Source: Poteriospumella lacustris
Taxonomy: Eukaryota > Sar > Chrysophyceae > Chromulinales > Dinobryaceae
Reading direction: 5' to 3'
DNA length: 64,000 nucleotides
Assembly (NCBI GenBank): GCA_008000375.1
Contig: SMOI01000117.1
Coordinates: 16,316 to 80,315, forward strand
Below, one piece after another: positions 59,146-64,000 of the stretch. The first letter of the stretch is position 1; the number at the start of each line of letters is the position of its first letter. Under the pieces are notes generated by a model, which saw only the letters and a program-made list of their open reading frames with translations, was not told the DNA's origin and did no database searches. The position numbers and the translations under genes are program-made.

Positions 59146-61396
59146 TTATTCAATGATGGTGTAGCCCTTGCGGTCTACCCGTTTCGATGACGACGACGGT
59201 GTGGACAAGGACGAGTCACTGCGACCACTGCTGGTGGCCATGGCGACCATGCCGATGCCCGAACGGCCATGTTCATGATCCTCATCGTCTTGGAGGCGGA
59301 CCGCTTGATAGCTCTGTGGGGGCGGCCCTTCGCAATCGCCTTTCTTCTTCCACACCAATCGACTACGACCGCCACCGACGCCACCACTACTACCACCTGC
59401 CGCCGCCTCCGCGGCATCTTCTTGCTGTTCACGATATGAGTCGATACTACGCGTGCAATACTTGTACAGGCACGACATCATCAAGACCAATACCGCAAGG
59501 AAGAAGGCAATCGCCAAGAAGACCTCCAAGATCTCCAAGAAGAAGACGATGATCTCGAGCATGTTGCGCAGGAAGACCTTCTCCGACGCCGAGTAGAAAT
59601 CCCGCCGATGGTGCGGGATACTCCCTCCCCCCGGTGGCATCGGATGTGAATGGTTGTTCTCCGTCGTGGGGACACGATCGCCGTAGACATCGTCACTGAA
59701 ATCGGGATGTTTCTCGAGGAGCACTTGGGTACGCGGTGGCGTACAGACATCCGCATGCAAACGACCCAGCGGCGCATAATTTGGGGCGGTGGGGTAGAAG
59801 GACGGGGCCATCGTCGGTGTCAACGTGGGAACGGGTGCAGGCGCGAGAGATGGGGACGTCGCTTCCTCTTGCAAACGACGCGATGGCGTCGAGGCCGACG
59901 AGGACTCGTGTGCCGTCGCATCCACCGCCGCGGCGCTATCGGACTCTGCGACGGGGGCAGCCGATGGTGACACCGTCGGACTCGCCGATGGCGCAGCCGT
60001 GGACAACAACGACGTGTACATTTGGAACCGTGGCGCGTGCAACACATATTCCAACCATTTCCGACGAATGCTGCTGTAGGCTACGATACAACACGCACAA
60101 ACACACACAAACACGCAACACAACGGTCAGTTTCAGCACCACCCAGCACAAGCACACATACAAAATCACACATCACATGTCACAGAGACCCAGCCGCAAC
60201 GTACCTTCAATCCGTGTATCACCCCAACGTTCACCTTTGGCATGTTGTGTCCGCCACATGTCTTGTAAATCCCAATTGCAATTGATGTACGACCACATCC
60301 GAATGTCGTGGCGTTCGATCATCGACAAAACCGGTGCAAACCAACGCGTCCAACTGTCTCCGACGATCCCTGCGCCATTGTGTGCTTCTGGGTTGTGGAT
60401 CATCGTATGTTCGTCAACCAATCCACCATAGGGAGTTGATTCGGCGATCATCACCGGTAGACTTTGTTTCTTGCAAAAGGCGATCACCTCTTCCACACTG
60501 GGCACTTCGCAATACGCCGCACCGCCACTGCAGGTGTATGGCTGCTGAAACAAGGAAATTCCGCACCAATCGACATACCGGGCTCCAGGGTACCAATCCG
60601 ACAAATGCATGTGATCGCGTGGAGGAAACCCACTCGCATGCCAGACGAAGGCCACATTCGTCGTGTTCACTTCGCGGAAAATGTTCACGATGCGTTTGAA
60701 GGCGACACGAAAATACGCCGCATCGTAATGATTCTCGGAGGAATCGAACTCATATCCGATGCGCAAGAAAAACGCATGATGTTTGCCGTGGTCTTTGATG
60801 TATTTCGCCAATCGCTGAATGTTGTGATCCAAGATACCCACGACCACGTCCTCGCATTGGCCCTTCAGCCACAAACCCAACTGAATCGACGACGTCGGAT
60901 ACTGCTTCGTCAATCCATCTACCCATTGAACACCCCCTCCATAATCAATGCTGTGTTTCAAGCCCGTCAGTTCTCCCCAATCATTCTTCAACGCCGTGTA
61001 GCCCATGTATCCAACCGGACTCGGATGGCCAGTGAATGCTGCGGTGTAATTGGAAATGGAATAGAAATCCTGCCCAATGACAATGGCGGTTTTCCCTGGG
61101 ATAGGCGTGCAAGGAGTGACTGGATTAGCTGGTGTCGATGGTTTATTGGGTGCTCCGGCTTGGATAGGTTCGATATCGTCGGGATCGCGGACTTCCTGAG
61201 GCAAATAGCTGTTTATCGCTCGTTGAAGCATGACACTGGGAAGATAACTACTAGAATAAGATGATACAGGTAACGCAACCCGAAGCATCGTGCTACGTGA
61301 CGAAACCTCGATTGAGGAAGCCGTCCAACATGAAGCCAGCAGACACAGCAACTGGCCAAATGGGAGCAGTTGCACTAGGCTGAATGGATATTTCAT
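59146..61396 (-). CDS. GH26-like glycoside hydrolase with C-terminal membrane anchor
   Basis: 708 aa from two exons: 61396-60205 and 60080-59146, with a 124-nt intron; splice gives ...DTRIE|AYSSIRRKW. N-terminal signal peptide (LLPFGQLLCLLASCWTASS). The catalytic region (about 100-400) resembles GH26 beta-mannanase-type barrels: FFLRIGYEFDSS with Glu 216 (codon 60749-60751) as likely acid/base, WHASGFPP, YVDWCGISLF, and PVMIAESTPYGG with Glu 319 (60440-60442) as likely nucleophile. A Ser/Ala/Pro-rich linker follows, then a single long helix (NMLEIIVFFLEILEVFLAIAFFLAVLVLMMSCLY, about 555-588) and a cytosolic tail with Gly/Ser and charged residues. This predicts a cell-surface or endomembrane enzyme for mannan-like or other beta-glycans; the substrate is not certain. 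Confidence 0.82.
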
Positions 61397-61777
61397 GTTT
61401 CTCTTCTTCCTAATACATCAGCTACCCCCTTCTAAGCATATATTTGTATGCTGTCAGGGAGCTCCTGCTGCTTTCATCAAAGAAAACGAAGAAGACTCGG
61501 TGCCGTTCGAACGACATCGGCGGCAGAAGATTCTGCCGAGCCACGATGACGACGACCAGCGAGCAGCGGCGCAGCAGCGGGGCCCAAAGTGAACAACGCG
61601 TATACATGTAAGTCACGTCCCCACTACTAAACTACACGACCCTCTCTAACACAGTAGAATCACAAGTGCGTGGAGTTTTCTCAAACGTTTCTTTATATAC
61701 ATGCCTCGTACATACACCCCAAGAAAAGGAAATAGACGAGAACAGCAGAATACACTAAATCCCCACTCATGCGTAGG
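61397..61777. other. Intergenic between GH26-like and LRR genes
   Basis: 381 bp: promoter of the GH26-like gene and 3' end of the LRR gene, both on the minus strand. No other gene recognised. Confidence 0.4.
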
Positions 61778-64000
61778 CTACAGGTTGTACTTGGACATCT
61801 CGACCACTGGGAATTGAGCAATGCCCGCATACTCTTCATGCAAATATATCTTGCAGGTGGAAGCCAGCATGGCTTCCCGCAATTGTACCCAACCATTTTG
61901 AGGAATGAGGCTTCCCTGCAAGAACAAATGGTCCAAATGGATCGGGACCAGCGTCGGCTGATACGCCGACGATGTCTCCCGGGTATTGGAGGGTACGTCC
62001 ATTCCCGAGAGATCCATGGAAGATCGTCCCAAGCGACCCGTACTCAAGAAGCGCGACAGCCCACGGAACATTGGTGGTTTACCAGGGTTCGCGTCGGCGT
62101 CCAGTTGGAAGGTCATCGACATCGTCGTGGTGTACCGCTTGTCGCGTTGCTTGGGCGTCGATTCGAGGATCATTCGCACGTGATCGGTCGAGTAATTCGT
62201 AATGAAGCATTCCGCCACATCCAATACACGCAGGGGCACTTGTCCCAACAACAAATCCAACGCCAGAGCAAAGCCTGCGTCTTGGATCTTGTTGTACGCC
62301 AGGGACAAGACCTCCAGACTCGCCAGTCCTTCGATGGCCTCGGTGAAATACTTCGTTTGCGCATGGTTATCCAACGTGAACATGTTGTGACTCAAATCCA
62401 ACGATTTGATCTCCTGGAAATGACCCAACAGGGCAATGGCACTGGTCGCCATCGTGATATCGTTGTACTGTAGCGACAACGACTGTAAGAAGCGGTGTCC
62501 GTGTCCCTGCAACATGCCCTGCAACAAACACGCCAATCCTGAATCGCCGATTTTCATGTGATTGATGTTCAACTCGACCAATTGGCAATACGTTGACAGA
62601 CTGTGCCCCAAGACTTTCGCGGCCATTAACCCTCCACACTGGGGATTGCCTGACAAATCCATGAAACGGATGCTTTCCAATTGCCAAGGGTTGCAATACG
62701 TGCGGATGACCAATTTAAACGACGGCAACACGATTTTGGTGTCTCGTAACACCAATTTCGTCACCGCCGACTCCGCAACCAAGGAATCCGTCAAATCGAT
62801 GACAAATTTCCCATTGGCACGCACCCCTTTCGACAGGTCCAAAAACGGACGAGACAAGAACTGTGACTCGGCAAAGGTCGACGACGACGTCGAGGCGGAG
62901 GTTTGTGGACGGGTACCACCGGGTGCAGTGAGACTGTCCGTACTGCCTGGTTGCTGAAGAGCCTCGGTCTCGCTGCCATCAGCAGCCGCAGCCGCAGCCG
63001 CAGCAGTTGCGGTGGTAGTCGCACTGGAGCCGAAGGGCTTCTCAGCCACCACCGAGATCGCCAAACGACTGGTCGTCTCTGGGCGACTACCATTGCCAGA
63101 CTTGTTCGCTGCGTCTTTGTTGTCACTGCGTTGCATGACCTTCGTACGTACGTGCGACATCCGTGCTTTCTTTTGATGTTCCAGCGTCGTGTGGTAGTCC
63201 TGTGCGATGTTGTCCACCACGCTCAACAGCCGGGCGCGGGTAAACTTGCGGCGCTCTTCCAGATTCAACACCGGCGGGAAGTGCACACCTCCATCGTCAT
63301 GCCCATCGTCGCCATCCTCTTCGCCCTCACCGTCCTCGCCATCACCACCGCCGCCACCGCCGCCACCACTGCCCCGTGTGGGTCGAAACGCGGAATTTTC
63401 GAAACTTTCCTCGACGACGATTTTCGTGGTGAATTTCTTCGTCATTTTGTCTTCGATGATATCCACGTTGACGTTGTGGACAGGTTTTCGGTTCAATTTC
63501 GATCCGGATCGTGCCCGATTCGAACTGGCAGGTGCAAAGGTTGAAATCGTTTCTTCCAGCGGATGGGTCGTCAAGGACGTGTCTTCGAAGATATCGACGT
63601 GGCCATCGTGATGCTTGTGGCCAGTACCATGGGCAGGACGTAAATTGGCGGACAATCCAGGCGTTAACCCCGACCGTTCCAGAACTTCGCCGTCGACATC
63701 AATCATATCGACGATGTTGATATGCTTACCCGGCGCCGTGCCCACACCCGTTTCACCAGGTTTACGTTTCATATGCACATCACCACTTTCCGAGACACGT
63801 GTGGCGCTGGTCGCCGTACCAGGATGGGCGGCAGCAGGCGCGGTCGCTTTCTTTTGGTTCTTTTTGTCCATGTTGTAGCGCACCAAGGACCCACTGGGCG
63901 GGCGTTGACCGCCATTGGCAGGAGACTGCAATCGTTTGGGGATCGTCGTCAAATTGGGCTGTGGTACGACATCGGGCAACGAGACCGAATCATTCGGTGG
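61778..64000 (-). CDS. Leucine-rich-repeat protein (N-terminus off right edge)
   Basis: At least 740 aa; open to the right edge (upstream codons PPNDSVSLPDVVPQ), so the start is outside the window. The first half is disordered: basic/Ser/Pro, a poly-Gly run next to an acidic stretch, poly-Ala, and a short helical segment (NLEERRKFTRARLLSVVDNIAQDYHTTLEHQKKARM). From about residue 390 there are ribonuclease-inhibitor-type LRRs: VELNINHMKIGDSGLACLL, LQSLSLQYNDITMATSAIALL, IKSLDLSHNMF, LEVLSLAYNKIQDAGFALAL, LRVLDVAECFI. No enzymatic or membrane segment was seen. LRR proteins of this type commonly scaffold cytoskeletal or ciliary complexes in protists; inference only. Confidence 0.8.
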   Translation of the reverse strand, partial: PPNDSVSLPDVVPQPNLTTIPKRLQSPANGGQRPPSGSLVRYNMDKKNQKKATAPAAAHPGTATSATRVSESGDVHMKRKPGETGVGTAPGKHINIVDMIDVDGEVLERSGLTPGLSANLRPAHGTGHKHHDGHVDIFEDTSLTTHPLEETISTFAPASSNRARSGSKLNRKPVHNVNVDIIEDKMTKKFTTKIVVEESFENSAFRPTRGSGGGGGGGGDGEDGEGEEDGDDGHDDGGVHFPPVLNLEERRKFTRARLLSVVDNIAQDYHTTLEHQKKARMSHVRTKVMQRSDNKDAANKSGNGSRPETTSRLAISVVAEKPFGSSATTTATAAAAAAAADGSETEALQQPGSTDSLTAPGGTRPQTSASTSSSTFAESQFLSRPFLDLSKGVRANGKFVIDLTDSLVAESAVTKLVLRDTKIVLPSFKLVIRTYCNPWQLESIRFMDLSGNPQCGGLMAAKVLGHSLSTYCQLVELNINHMKIGDSGLACLLQGMLQGHGHRFLQSLSLQYNDITMATSAIALLGHFQEIKSLDLSHNMFTLDNHAQTKYFTEAIEGLASLEVLSLAYNKIQDAGFALALDLLLGQVPLRVLDVAECFITNYSTDHVRMILESTPKQRDKRYTTTMSMTFQLDADANPGKPPMFRGLSRFLSTGRLGRSSMDLSGMDVPSNTRETSSAYQPTLVPIHLDHLFLQGSLIPQNGWVQLREAMLASTCKIYLHEEYAGIAQFPVVEMSKYNL

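Overview
This is nuclear DNA from a compact protist genome. The genes have short GT-AG introns (about 47 to 124 nt outside the snoRNA host), coding density is high, and no operons, tRNA or rRNA genes were seen. Pro/Ser/Thr/Gln 'PT' stalk repeats next to Asp-box propellers, a nucleoside-diphosphate-kinase-like protein with an insertion, and an XRN exonuclease with an N-terminal presequence resembling a complex-plastid leader all point to a stramenopile, possibly a photosynthetic one. That assignment is inference.

Layout. 1-17067 (minus) is one enormous gene open to the left edge: signal peptide, Asp-box propeller, PT stalk, second propeller, a 7.1-kb PT stalk, then REJ (receptor for egg jelly), EGF-like and GPS-like segments and membrane helices. 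This is polycystin-1/REJ-like architecture. 17.5-22.8 kb holds an STK16/NAK-type kinase, a tandem pair of deoxynucleoside kinases and an NDK-like protein. 23.1-24.6 kb holds a previously unannotated-looking snoRNA host gene with at least five intronic box C/D snoRNAs, each with an antisense match to conserved rRNA. 25.2-32.9 kb is a second, smaller membrane protein of the PT-stalk family. It is flanked by a broken 3' copy of the LCMT gene on one side and the intact LCMT gene on the other.

33.6-64 kb is a dense run of housekeeping and cell-biology genes: LCMT, a GARP/Myb-type SHLQKY protein, U2B''/U1A snRNP protein, Vti1 SNARE, an EF-hand protein, a small spliced gene of unknown function, UBE3C/Hul5-type HECT ligase, an HRDC protein, an EMAPII-type tRNA-binding protein, XRN, an FN3-FN3-nucleoredoxin fusion, an ankyrin/FN3 protein, a TPR membrane protein, a membrane-anchored GH26-like protein and an LRR protein cut by the right edge. 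From about 22 to 53 kb the genes alternate strand almost perfectly, giving divergent promoter pairs and convergent 3' ends as little as 50 bp apart.

Caveat: many long ORFs inside the PT arrays are open in several frames on both strands because of repeat composition. They are not separate genes. All identifications come from reading motifs by eye; no database search was possible.
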